Below are positions 6,876-13,685 of a DNA stretch of 14,801 nucleotides, piece after piece. The position numbers were made by a program, and so were the translations under genes. The stretch's first letter is position 1. Every line of letters begins with the position of its first letter. Source of the stretch: an uncultured Campylobacter sp. (lineage in GTDB: Bacteria; Campylobacterota; Campylobacteria; Campylobacterales; Campylobacteraceae); contig NZ_CALIMQ010000095.1 of assembly GCF_938045535.1 (NCBI RefSeq), positions 1-14,801 on the forward strand, written 5' to 3'. Under the pieces are notes generated by a model, which did no database searches, had not been told where the DNA came from, and was given only the letters and a program-made list of their open reading frames with translations.

Positions 6876-7619
6876 TTATTTTAAGAAAAACACGCTGCTA
6901 CCGCTGCCGCTTAGAAACATATCGCGATACTTGCTCATCTGCGGATATAGCTTTATGCACGGCGCGAAAAGATCGTTTAACGTAAAGCCGCCATATTGCG
7001 CCAGCAGCTGCTCGCTGCTTAAACGCAACATCTCTTGCGCCTGTGCGGCGTTTATATTTTGCATGAAGCTTGCGCGAAACTCGTTATAAACCGCGCCGGT
7101 AGAGCAAAAGATCGCTGGCGTTAAAATTTCGATCGCAGGCAGACGGTCCTCGAAAGGCTCGATGATCTCGCCGATACCGCGCACGTTCGCAGCCTCAAGC
7201 CCGCTAACAAAAAACGCGACGTCTGCACCGATATTTTGCGCAATCGAAATAAGCCACTCGCGCGGAATTTTTAAGCTTAATTCCTCGTTTGCAAGCCGCA
7301 AAAACGCCGCCGCATCGCTACTGCCGCCACCAAGACCCGCACCGATCGGAATACGTTTTTTAAGCACGATCTTGTGCGAGCTGAAAAAATCCGCAAGCTC
7401 GCGCGCAAAGCCCGCCTGCTCGAGCGCCGCTTTGGCTTTTAAAATTATATTATCCGCGATCTGTGCGGCGCCGCATTCAAGCGCAAAGCCGCTCGCGCGC
7501 TCGAAGCTTATCTCATCAAAAAGCTCCCTGCGCAGCACGAAGCGCGAGGCGATCTCGTGGTAACCGCCGCGCGTGCCGACGACTTTTAAAAAAACATTGA
7601 TCTTTGCATAAGCTTTCAA
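6876..7619 (-). CDS. ispE: 4-diphosphocytidyl-2-C-methyl-D-erythritol kinase
   Basis: IspE phosphorylates CDP-methylerythritol in the MEP isoprenoid pathway. The 247 residues form a GHMP kinase, slightly shorter than E. coli IspE (283). The N-terminal AKIN carries K6, and PIGAGLGGGSSDAAAF (91-106) is the phosphate-binding motif. GADVAFF carries D133; by comparison with E. coli, K6 and D133 are the catalytic pair. The C-terminus has the family's FLSGSGSSVFF. The start is TTG at 7619, supported by a strong AGAAGGAG site seven bases upstream and by alignment of the N-terminal MKAYAKIN. It follows the long spacer, so a promoter for the ispE-to-ftsI cluster probably lies there; TATAAA at 7764-7769 (minus strand) is one weak candidate. 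Confidence 0.93.
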   Translation of the reverse strand: MKAYAKINVFLKVVGTRGGYHEIASRFVLRRELFDEISFERASGFALECGAAQIADNIILKAKAALEQAGFARELADFFSSHKIVLKKRIPIGAGLGGGSSDAAAFLRLANEELSLKIPREWLISIAQNIGADVAFFVSGLEAANVRGIGEIIEPFEDRLPAIEILTPAIFCSTGAVYNEFRASFMQNINAAQAQEMLRLSSEQLLAQYGGFTLNDLFAPCIKLYPQMSKYRDMFLSGSGSSVFFLK

Positions 7620-7685
7620 AATTTTACTCCTTCTGCGCCTTGCGCGTTTGCGTTAAATTTAGCCTGCAACAAGCCCATCTGGCGC

Positions 7686-7701
7686 GATTAAAATTTTAAT
7701 C
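7686..7701. repeat. Perfect 16-base palindrome upstream of ispE
   Basis: GATTAAAATTTTAATC is fully self-complementary and lies about 66 bases before the ispE TTG start. Its position would suit an operator or a promoter-proximal site. It may also be just one of the many AAATTT-type words of these spacers. Confidence 0.4.
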
Positions 7702-8064
7702 CGTGCACCGTGAAGTGCGCCCCTAGGAATTTAACCCGCAATCGCGGCGCCCGATACGTAAATTTTATAAAGCGCGAAATTTAGATCCGCAACGCATACG
7801 GCCGAATTTCAACCCGCGGCGCAAATATATCTTAGCGATTAAAATTCCGAGCCAGCAAAATTCTAGCCGCGCTGCGATAGATCGTAAATTTAGCTTAGCG
7901 GTGCGCCGCAAAATCAAAACCATCGTCGCAAACTACGCATTACCGCGAGCCAGAATTTCACTCGGCAAAGACTGCTTACCGTGCCGCGACAAACTCCAAC
8001 CTGCGCGCTTTTTAAATCGAGAAATTTTAATCTCGCGGCGCGTCGTCATCGCGCGGCAAAAGCG

Positions 8065-8095
8065 AATTTAAACGCCGCTTCGCCGCGTTTAAATT
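8065..8095. repeat. Inverted repeat with 11-base arms
   Basis: AATTTAAACGC (8065-8075) is the reverse complement of GCGTTTAAATT (8085-8095). Two more pairs close the loop after one C/C mismatch, so it folds into a nearly continuous hairpin with a TTC loop. It lies in the middle of the truB-ispE spacer. It has no adjacent U-run. Confidence 0.5.
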
Positions 8096-8243
8096 TAGCC
8101 CCCGCGGATTTATGCCTTTCGCGAGCGAGCGCTGCCTACGGAGCCGCATGTTTAAATTTTAAATTTACTCCGCCCGATGCCGATTTTGCGATCCGTGCGC
8201 AACGAAAGAGCGCAATCCCGCCGTCCGAGGTAAAATTTAACCG

Positions 8244-8264
8244 CGCATAGCGGCGCGCTATGCG
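8244..8264. repeat. Perfect 9-base-pair hairpin about 90 bases after truB
   Basis: CGCATAGCG (8244-8252) pairs with CGCTATGCG (8256-8264) around a three-base loop. On the minus strand it is followed by GGTTAAATTTTA, a poor U-run. It could end or protect the 3' end of the pepF-truB transcript, but it is not a textbook terminator. Confidence 0.4.
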
Positions 8265-8354
8265 AGCAAATTTAAAACGCGCCGTATTTATAACCGCTCA
8301 AATTTCAAGCCAGGGCCGCCCGATCAAAATTCCGCCGCAGGCTGGGGCCGCGGC

Positions 8355-9203
8355 TTAAAACGCGCCGCCCGCGATCGGAACGTCATTCCAAAGATACCTC
8401 ACCTCGCCCGCGCCAATCTCGATGATCGAGTAAAAATCGCCGCAGATAAGCAGGTAGCGGCCGTCCGCGCGGCTCGCCAGATCCTTTGCGGCAAGCTTCT
8501 TGCCCAGGATCACGTCGCGCGCGTCGCCGTCGTAAAAGTTCGGCGCGAGATCCAAAAACTCGAGCGGATTTAGCGTCGCCTCATCCGCAAAACGCGGATC
8601 TTGCAAACAAAAAGCCCCCTCGCTCTCCCGCCTAAGCGCGCTTAGCGTACCGCAAACGCCTAGTTTTCCTGCTAAAATTTGCGCAAAAGAGCGCACGTAG
8701 CCGCCTTCGCTGAGTGCGACGCGAAAGCTCACGAAGGGGTGAGCGTAGCTTAAAATTTCGGCTTCAAAAACCCGCATCGAGCTCTCTTTCAAGCTCACCT
8801 CTTCGCCCGCGCGAGCGAGCTTGTATGCGCGCACACCGCTAATTTTTTTGGCACTGAAAGCGGGCGGGATAAATTTTATCTCGCCGCGCATTTGCGCCAT
8901 CGCGACGTCTAAAACCTCGCGCGAAAGCGGCGGAATTTGCTCCACGCGCCCTATGTTTTCATTATCGCCGCTTGGGCTTTGCGCGCCCAACCACAGCGTC
9001 GCAGTGTAAACTTTTGGCTCCTTTTTTAAAAATCTAAAAAAGCGCGCGTATTGCCCGAATGCCACGATCAGCGCGCCGCTTGCGAAAGGATCGAGCGTGC
9101 CGCTAAAGCCCGCCTTTTTCACGCCGTATTTGCGCTTTAGAGCGCTTAAAAATTTATTGCTGCCGATACCCGCGGGCTTGTCCGCCAAAAACAATCTATT
9201 CAT
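8355..9203 (-). CDS. truB: tRNA pseudouridine(55) synthase TruB
   Basis: TruB makes pseudouridine at position 55 in the T-loop of tRNAs. The 282 residues start with FLADKPAGIGSN. The catalytic motif GFSGTLDPFASGAL carries the aspartate D38; the usual GHTGTLDPLATG has His where Phe stands here. Further family blocks are PPAFSAKKISGVRAYKLAR and the SEGGYVRSFAQILAGKLG region. The ATG at 9203 overlaps the helicase stop by eight bases (ATGAATAG), so it is translationally coupled and last in the pepF operon. The ribosome binding site is weak, which fits coupling. In C. jejuni csrA follows truB (from memory); here only the long spacer follows. Confidence 0.93.
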   Translation of the reverse strand: MNRLFLADKPAGIGSNKFLSALKRKYGVKKAGFSGTLDPFASGALIVAFGQYARFFRFLKKEPKVYTATLWLGAQSPSGDNENIGRVEQIPPLSREVLDVAMAQMRGEIKFIPPAFSAKKISGVRAYKLARAGEEVSLKESSMRVFEAEILSYAHPFVSFRVALSEGGYVRSFAQILAGKLGVCGTLSALRRESEGAFCLQDPRFADEATLNPLEFLDLAPNFYDGDARDVILGKKLAAKDLASRADGRYLLICGDFYSIIEIGAGEVRYLWNDVPIAGGAF

Positions 9204-11256
9204 AAGAGCCGATCTTTTCTACGAAATTCGACATTATCACGCGCGAAATTCCGCCGAAATTTATAGTGAGCCGATCGCCGTTTACCGCCGTGATCTGTCC
9301 GATCCCAAATAGTTTGTGTTTGATCAGCTCGCCCTTGCTAAAGCTGCTACTTTGCTCGCGCGGAGGCTCTTTAGCCACCAAACCCGCCTCGGCTATAAAC
9401 CTGCTCGCATCAAGCCTCTCGCGCTTGCCGCGATAAAAGCGGCTAGCGGCAAAGCTAAGCGTGAGAGTGCGTTTGGCGCGCGTAATCGCTACGTATGCGA
9501 GTCTGCGCTCCTCCTCAATGTCGCTACTATCGCCCAAAAGCGGGAAAAAGCCCTCCTCCAGTCCGATTACGAAAAGGTGCGAAAACTCAAGTCCTTTGCT
9601 CGCGTGCACGCTCATTATATTTATCGCATCGCCCATGATGGCGTCCTGATCGCTAAGAAGGCTCAGCTCGTTTAAAAATTCCGCCAGATCAAAATCGGGC
9701 TTATTGCTCGCCTCGTCCTTCAGCATCGCCAAAAACTCGTCAATGTTTGCAACGCGATCGGCGCCGTCGGGCAGCGAAGCATAGTAGGCCTTTAGCCCGA
9801 AAGCGGGCTCCAGCGCGTCTATTTTTTTGATCGTATCGGCTAGCGCGGAGATAGAAGCGATGCCGCTTTTAAGCTCCGCTAGAGCCTGCGCCGCCTTGGC
9901 GCTAAGCCCTGCGTCCGGCTCGCTAAAGGCGTCAAATAGACTGATAAGCCTCAGGCGCGAAAGCTCCTCGAGCTTTGCCAGCGAGACCTTGCCGATGCCG
10001 CGCTTGGGCACGTTTATGATCCGCCTCATCGAAAAGTCGTCGTGCTCGTCATTTGCTAAGCGTAGATAGGCGATCGTATCCTTGATCTCGGCGCGCTCGT
10101 AAAATTTCACACCGCCTACCATTTTGTACGGGATTTTGGCTCGATTCAGCCCCTCTTCCAGCGCGCGCGAAAGAGCGTTTACGCGGTAAAGCACGGCGAT
10201 TTGAGAGGGCGCTACGCCGCTTGAAAGCAGCTTTTTGATGGCTTCTGCGATCTTTGCCGCCTCGATACCCTCCTCGTCCGAGCGCAAAATTTCGATCTTT
10301 TCGCCGCCGCCGTTCATGCTAGTAAGGCTCTTGCCGAGGCGGTTTTTGTTATGCGAGATAAGCTCGTTGGCGGCATTTAAAATTTCATCTGTGGAGCGAT
10401 AGTTCTGCTCGAGTTTGATAAATTTTACGTTTGAGAACAGATCTTTAAAATTTAGAATATTTTCTATCCGCGCGCCGCGCCAGCCGTAGATACTCTGATC
10501 GTCATCGCCCACTACCGCGAGGTTTTCGTGCGCGGTGCAGAGCTTTTGCAGCAGCTTGAATTGAATGTCGTTGGTGTCCTGATACTCATCCACCGTGATA
10601 TAAGCGTAACGGCGCGAAATTTCATCGCATAATCGCTCATTCGCGTTTAAAATTTTATACGGCAATATCAGCAGATCATCGAAATCCACCAGATTATTCG
10701 TCGCCAAATACGCCTCGTAGCGCTTATATGCATCAGCGCAATGCGCGTAAAATCCGCTATACATCCTGCTTAGCTCGTCATCTTCGCCCTTTAGAAGCTC
10801 GTCGATATCTTTGGGGGCGATCAGAGAATTTTTGTAAGTTGAAATTTTGGCCGCTAATAGCGACGTGGGCAAATTTATCTCAAAGCCCTTGATGATCTTT
10901 TTCTTATCGTCGGTATCGATTACTTGGAAGTTTGCGCTACGCCCAAGCTCGCTAATATGAAATTTCAAAAACAGAAGCCCAAATTTATGAAAGGTGCACA
11001 GAAGCGGCACGTTGCTTAAATTTAGCCCGCTTATCAGATTAAGCGCTCGCGAGCGCATCTCGGCGGCGGCTTTATTCGTAAACGTAAGCGTGAGAGTATT
11101 TTCCGCAGGCACGCCGTTTGAGAGCAAGTAGGCAAGGCGCGCGGTGATCGTTTTGGTTTTGCCGCTGCCTGCACCCGCTAAGATTAACATAGCTCCGTCC
11201 ACGTGGCTCGCAGCCTCGCGCTGAGCGGGATTAAGACCTTCTAAAATATCGCTCAT
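9196..11256 (-). CDS. UvrD/PcrA/Rep-family ATP-dependent DNA helicase
   Basis: A superfamily 1A helicase of 686 residues that unwinds DNA with 3'-5' polarity in repair or replication restart. Motifs in order: Q motif LNPAQREA (8-15), Walker A AGAGSGKT (27-34), motif Ia LTFTNKAAAEMR, motif II VDEYQDTN with D223-E224, motif III GDDDQSIYGWRGA, motif IV LEQNYRS, motif V MSVHASKGLEF and motif VI EERRLAYVAITRAKR. The C-terminus ends in a short domain (KHKLFGIGQITAVNGDRLTINF) like the Tudor-like tail of PcrA. The exact subfamily cannot be fixed by eye; the tail favours PcrA/UvrD over Rep. The ATG overlaps the stop of the preceding gene as ATGA, so the two are coupled. Confidence 0.92.
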   Translation of the reverse strand: MSDILEGLNPAQREAASHVDGAMLILAGAGSGKTKTITARLAYLLSNGVPAENTLTLTFTNKAAAEMRSRALNLISGLNLSNVPLLCTFHKFGLLFLKFHISELGRSANFQVIDTDDKKKIIKGFEINLPTSLLAAKISTYKNSLIAPKDIDELLKGEDDELSRMYSGFYAHCADAYKRYEAYLATNNLVDFDDLLILPYKILNANERLCDEISRRYAYITVDEYQDTNDIQFKLLQKLCTAHENLAVVGDDDQSIYGWRGARIENILNFKDLFSNVKFIKLEQNYRSTDEILNAANELISHNKNRLGKSLTSMNGGGEKIEILRSDEEGIEAAKIAEAIKKLLSSGVAPSQIAVLYRVNALSRALEEGLNRAKIPYKMVGGVKFYERAEIKDTIAYLRLANDEHDDFSMRRIINVPKRGIGKVSLAKLEELSRLRLISLFDAFSEPDAGLSAKAAQALAELKSGIASISALADTIKKIDALEPAFGLKAYYASLPDGADRVANIDEFLAMLKDEASNKPDFDLAEFLNELSLLSDQDAIMGDAINIMSVHASKGLEFSHLFVIGLEEGFFPLLGDSSDIEEERRLAYVAITRAKRTLTLSFAASRFYRGKRERLDASRFIAEAGLVAKEPPREQSSSFSKGELIKHKLFGIGQITAVNGDRLTINFGGISRVIMSNFVEKIGSYE

Positions 11257-11660
11257 TTTGAGAAAATTTTACGCGATTTTTCGCGCTTAAGCCACTCGGA
11301 CTCGGGCTGGGAGAAATTTACCGCGATGGGCTTGCCGTCCACGACGATCTGCAAAACCGCGTAAAACGGCACGCTAAGCGTGCTTGCAAAATCCTGCGGC
11401 CCGAAACCCGCCTCGAAAACCAGCTCATCCTTGCTAAGATGCGCGCTAGAAAGCGTGTATTCCTCCAGCTGCAAAAAGATCGCGGGCATTTTGAAGCTTT
11501 TTAAAATTTCCTCCGGCAGCGGCGGGTCAAATTTTATCTGATCCGTCCTCGCAACGATGCCAAATCCGCATCCAAGAGCCAAAACGTAGTCCAAAACCGC
11601 GCCTATATGTGTGCTGCTCGCAGCGATAAATTTATCGTCTTTTAAAATTTTATCTATCAT
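11253..11660 (-). CDS. Conserved small protein resembling the ClpXP adaptor SspB
   Basis: This 135-residue protein is usually left hypothetical. Residues 61-116 line up with E. coli SspB (recalled sequence): IFLQLEEYTLSSAHLSKDEL with IVLNIAPRAVGNLELANDEV, FEAGFG (82-87) with FNARFG, and LSVPFYAVLQI (95-105) with VSVPLAAVLAI, in the same order and spacing. In SspB this region forms the SsrA-tag binding groove. The C-terminus is basic and ends RKIFSK, loosely like the ClpX-binding tail RVVK of SspB; the long acidic linker of SspB is missing. The ATG has AGGGG close upstream, one base after the pepF stop, and its own stop overlaps the helicase start. By order it would be Cj1100. The SspB role is inference; the fold match could be distant. 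Confidence 0.6.
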   Translation of the reverse strand: MIDKILKDDKFIAASSTHIGAVLDYVLALGCGFGIVARTDQIKFDPPLPEEILKSFKMPAIFLQLEEYTLSSAHLSKDELVFEAGFGPQDFASTLSVPFYAVLQIVVDGKPIAVNFSQPESEWLKREKSRKIFSK

Positions 11661-11661
11661 C

Positions 11662-13575
11662 CTAACCCCTCACAAACTCATCTACAAGCGCCGCGACCTG
11701 CTCTATGCCGATGCGCCAAAACTCGCTTTTATTGATGTCAAAGCCGAATTTCGCCACCAGCTTTTGCGGCTCGTCGCTGCCGCCCGAGCTTAAAAACTCG
11801 GTGTAAATTTGAACGAAATTTTCGAGCTTGCCGCTCTTATACAGCCCGTAAAGCGCGAGCACCAAAAGCTGCGCGTAGGCGTAGGAGTAGCAGTAAAACG
11901 GCGAGTGGATGAAGTGCGGGATGTAGCTCCACCAGCTTTTGTAATGATCCTGCAAGATCAGCTCGCCCGCAAACATCTTGCGCGACTCCTCCATCCAAAG
12001 CTCATCGATCTGTCCCGTGCTTAGCTCATCCGCGCTTTCATGCACGCGCCGCTCAAAGGTCGTAAATCCGATCTGGCGGTAAAGCGTCGCGAAGATATCC
12101 TCGATCTTTGCCGCGAGCATCGCTCGCAGCGCGGCCTTATCGCTTGCAGTCTGCGATGGCGTATCCGTATCGCGCGCTGCAAGCTCGCACGAACCCGCAG
12201 AACCTTGCGAAGCGGCCTGTTTTACGGCGCGCTCGTTTGGAATTTTACCGCCCTGAGCCTCTTGCGAAGCGTCGTACTTTAAATTTTGCGAGCCGTCCGA
12301 GGCGGCGGTGATTTTTAAATTTGGCGAGCCGTTTAAATTTGAAAAATTTTCGCGCATATAATCAAACACCAGCATCTCGCAGAAAACCGACGCAGTCTCA
12401 GCCGTCGTTAGCGGCGTGAAGGAGTTAAAATAGCCCACGCCGTAGCTTAGATACTGATGTATCGCGTGCCCCAGCTCGTGCGCGAGGGTAAATACGTCGC
12501 GGCGCTTGCGCGTGAAATTTAAAAGTACAAAAGGGTGCGTGTCGCGCGAGCCGGAATGCGAAAACGCGCCGCTTTGCTTATTTTGCGCAGGCATCGCGTC
12601 GATCCAGTTTCGCTCAAACGCGATCAGCGCGATCTGCTTAAATTTCGGGCTGAATTTTTCAAATGCCGCAAGCACGATCTGCTTAGCCTGCTCGAAGCTA
12701 AACTCGCTCTCGTCGCCCCCAAGAGGCGCGTATCTGTCGTAATCATACAGCGCGTCGTAGCCTAAAATTTCGCGCTTTTTGGCGTAAAATTTGCCGACTA
12801 GACCGAAGCTTCGCTCCGTCTCTGCGATCAGCGCATCGACGCTTGCGATGTTTATCTGATTTTCCTCGTGCATCACCGCCTCAGCTTTATCGTAGCCGCG
12901 CAGCTCGCAGCGAATTTTAAGATCGGTTTTGATCATATTGTAGATGTAGCCAAGCAGGTGAGAGTTTTGCTCTAGCACCGCACTTAGCGAGGCTGCGGCG
13001 TCCTTTCGCACCTCGCGATCAGAGCTATGAAGCAGACTTAAAATTTCCTCCTCGCCGAGCTTGCGCCCGCGAAAATCAAAGCTCATCCGCGCCATGCTCT
13101 CGTCAAAAAGTCGCGAAAACGCCTCGCCGCTTACGGGCGAAGTTTTTAAAAGCACGCTTTCTTGCGGCAAGCTTAGCTGGTGGGCTTTGCGCTGCTTAAG
13201 TAGGCTCAAATAATATCTAAATCTCCCGCCCCCTGTGATAAACTCGTCCTGTTTTGCGGCGTCCAGCTCGTTAAATTCAAGCTCGAAAAAGAGTAGGCTC
13301 TGCGAAATGTCGTTGCAAGCTTGCTCTGTCTTGGCCTGCTGCGCTCCAAGGCTCGTATCTCGCGCAAAGCTAAGATGTGCAAAGCTCATTATCTTGCCGA
13401 TCTGCTCGCTGATGCTCTCATAAAGTTCAAGCGCGCCTAAAAATTCCTCCGCGCTAAGGGCGTGCAGCTTATCTTTAAATTTAAGCTCAAAATCCCTAGC
13501 CTGCGCGGCCGCGCTATCTATCGCAGCGCTAAATTCCGCTTCGTTTGCAAACAGCTCGCCCAAATTCCAATTCAT
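11662..13575 (-). CDS. pepF: Oligoendopeptidase F (M3 family zinc metallopeptidase)
   Basis: PepF hydrolyses short peptides in the cytoplasm, for example fragments released by Clp proteases. The zinc site is H366-E-L-G-H370 in FTLAHELGHAIHQYL, with the third ligand E393 in TTAETASVFCEM. The C-terminal part (HFIHSPFYCYSYAYAQLL) is typical. I place the start at ATG 13575 (637 residues) because AAAAGGAAA lies just upstream; an upstream in-frame TTG at 13611 overlaps the predicted promoter. Residues about 411-478 are an insertion, rich in Ser, Ala, Gln, Asn and Gly, between the E393 helix and IFATLYRQIGF. Without it the length, about 569, fits the family. The gene leads a tight operon with the SspB-like gene, the helicase and truB. 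Confidence 0.92.
   Translation of the reverse strand: MNWNLGELFANEAEFSAAIDSAAAQARDFELKFKDKLHALSAEEFLGALELYESISEQIGKIMSFAHLSFARDTSLGAQQAKTEQACNDISQSLLFFELEFNELDAAKQDEFITGGGRFRYYLSLLKQRKAHQLSLPQESVLLKTSPVSGEAFSRLFDESMARMSFDFRGRKLGEEEILSLLHSSDREVRKDAAASLSAVLEQNSHLLGYIYNMIKTDLKIRCELRGYDKAEAVMHEENQINIASVDALIAETERSFGLVGKFYAKKREILGYDALYDYDRYAPLGGDESEFSFEQAKQIVLAAFEKFSPKFKQIALIAFERNWIDAMPAQNKQSGAFSHSGSRDTHPFVLLNFTRKRRDVFTLAHELGHAIHQYLSYGVGYFNSFTPLTTAETASVFCEMLVFDYMRENFSNLNGSPNLKITAASDGSQNLKYDASQEAQGGKIPNERAVKQAASQGSAGSCELAARDTDTPSQTASDKAALRAMLAAKIEDIFATLYRQIGFTTFERRVHESADELSTGQIDELWMEESRKMFAGELILQDHYKSWWSYIPHFIHSPFYCYSYAYAQLLVLALYGLYKSGKLENFVQIYTEFLSSGGSDEPQKLVAKFGFDINKSEFWRIGIEQVAALVDEFVRG
12142..12345 (-). 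repeat. Repetitive in-frame insertion inside pepF
   Basis: The stretch encodes about 68 residues with no counterpart in the PepF consensus. On the plus strand it shows imperfect repeats: TTAAATTTTGCGAGCCGT near 12280 and TTAAATTTGGCGAGCCGT near 12315, and CTTGCGAAGCG near 12214 and near 12261. The 11-mer GCCGTCCGAGG (12292-12302) also occurs in the truB-ispE spacer (8220-8230). The protein shows NLKITAASDG against NLKYDASQEA. It looks like spacer-type DNA that has become part of the gene and stays in frame. Confidence 0.55.
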
Positions 13576-13601
13576 CGATTTCCTTTTAAAATTTTTGGAT
13601 A

Positions 13602-13630
13602 ATTTTATCAAAAAAGAATAAGTAAAATTT
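13602..13630 (-). promoter_or_regulatory. Probable sigma-70 promoter of the pepF operon
   Basis: On the minus strand an extended -10, TGATAAAAT (TG at 13610-13609, hexamer TAAAAT at 13607-13602), is preceded by the T-rich stretch TTTTACTTATTCTTTTT. Campylobacter promoters typically have a good -10 and T-rich sequence in place of a -35. The start of transcription would fall near 13595, about 20 bases before the ATG at 13575, and just after the sstT terminator. Confidence 0.5.
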
Positions 13631-13670
13631 TAAAAACCGCGAGATCCGCCGCCCTAGCGGAAATCGCGGT
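13631..13670 (-). terminator. Intrinsic terminator of sstT
   Basis: On the plus strand ACCGCGA (13636-13642) pairs with TCGCGGT (13664-13670) and, inside a small GA/AA internal loop, TCCGC (13645-13649) pairs with GCGGA (13657-13661). On the minus strand the stem is followed at once by a run of T (CGCGGTTTTT). It lies 16 bases after the sstT stop and separates sstT from the pepF operon. Confidence 0.78.
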
Positions 13671-13685
13671 AAATTTTAAGGTGAG

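Larger units (their letters stand above)
7620..8354. other. 735-base spacer, no convincing gene; csrA expected here but absent
   Basis: The spacer lies between truB and ispE. It alternates AT words (TAAATTT, AAAATTT, TTTAAATTT) with GC-rich blocks (GCCGC, CGCGGC) and contains several inverted repeats, listed separately. In other Campylobacters csrA sits here, as I recall; no CsrA-like start (MLILTRK) or core sequence was found on the minus strand. A plus-strand frame at 7981-8250 is low in complexity and is judged spurious. Weak -10-like words on the minus strand are TATAAA at 7764-7769 and at 8286-8291. The transcript of the ispE cluster probably starts somewhere here. I see no tRNA, CRISPR or insertion sequence. 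Confidence 0.6.

Noticed and set aside
7981..8250. Plus-strand open frame of 89 codons (GTG start) in the truB-ispE spacer
   Set aside because: The product is low-complexity Ala, Arg, Asn, Leu and Phe from translated AAATTT and GCC words, with no domain, no clear ribosome binding site, and it opposes all neighbours.
9316..9675. Plus-strand open frame of 119 codons
   Set aside because: It lies wholly opposite the well-supported helicase gene and reads as its antisense shadow.
13576..13611. Longer pepF start at TTG 13611
   Set aside because: It overlaps the extended -10 and T-rich promoter, while ATG 13575 has AAGGAAA just upstream and begins the usual N-terminus.
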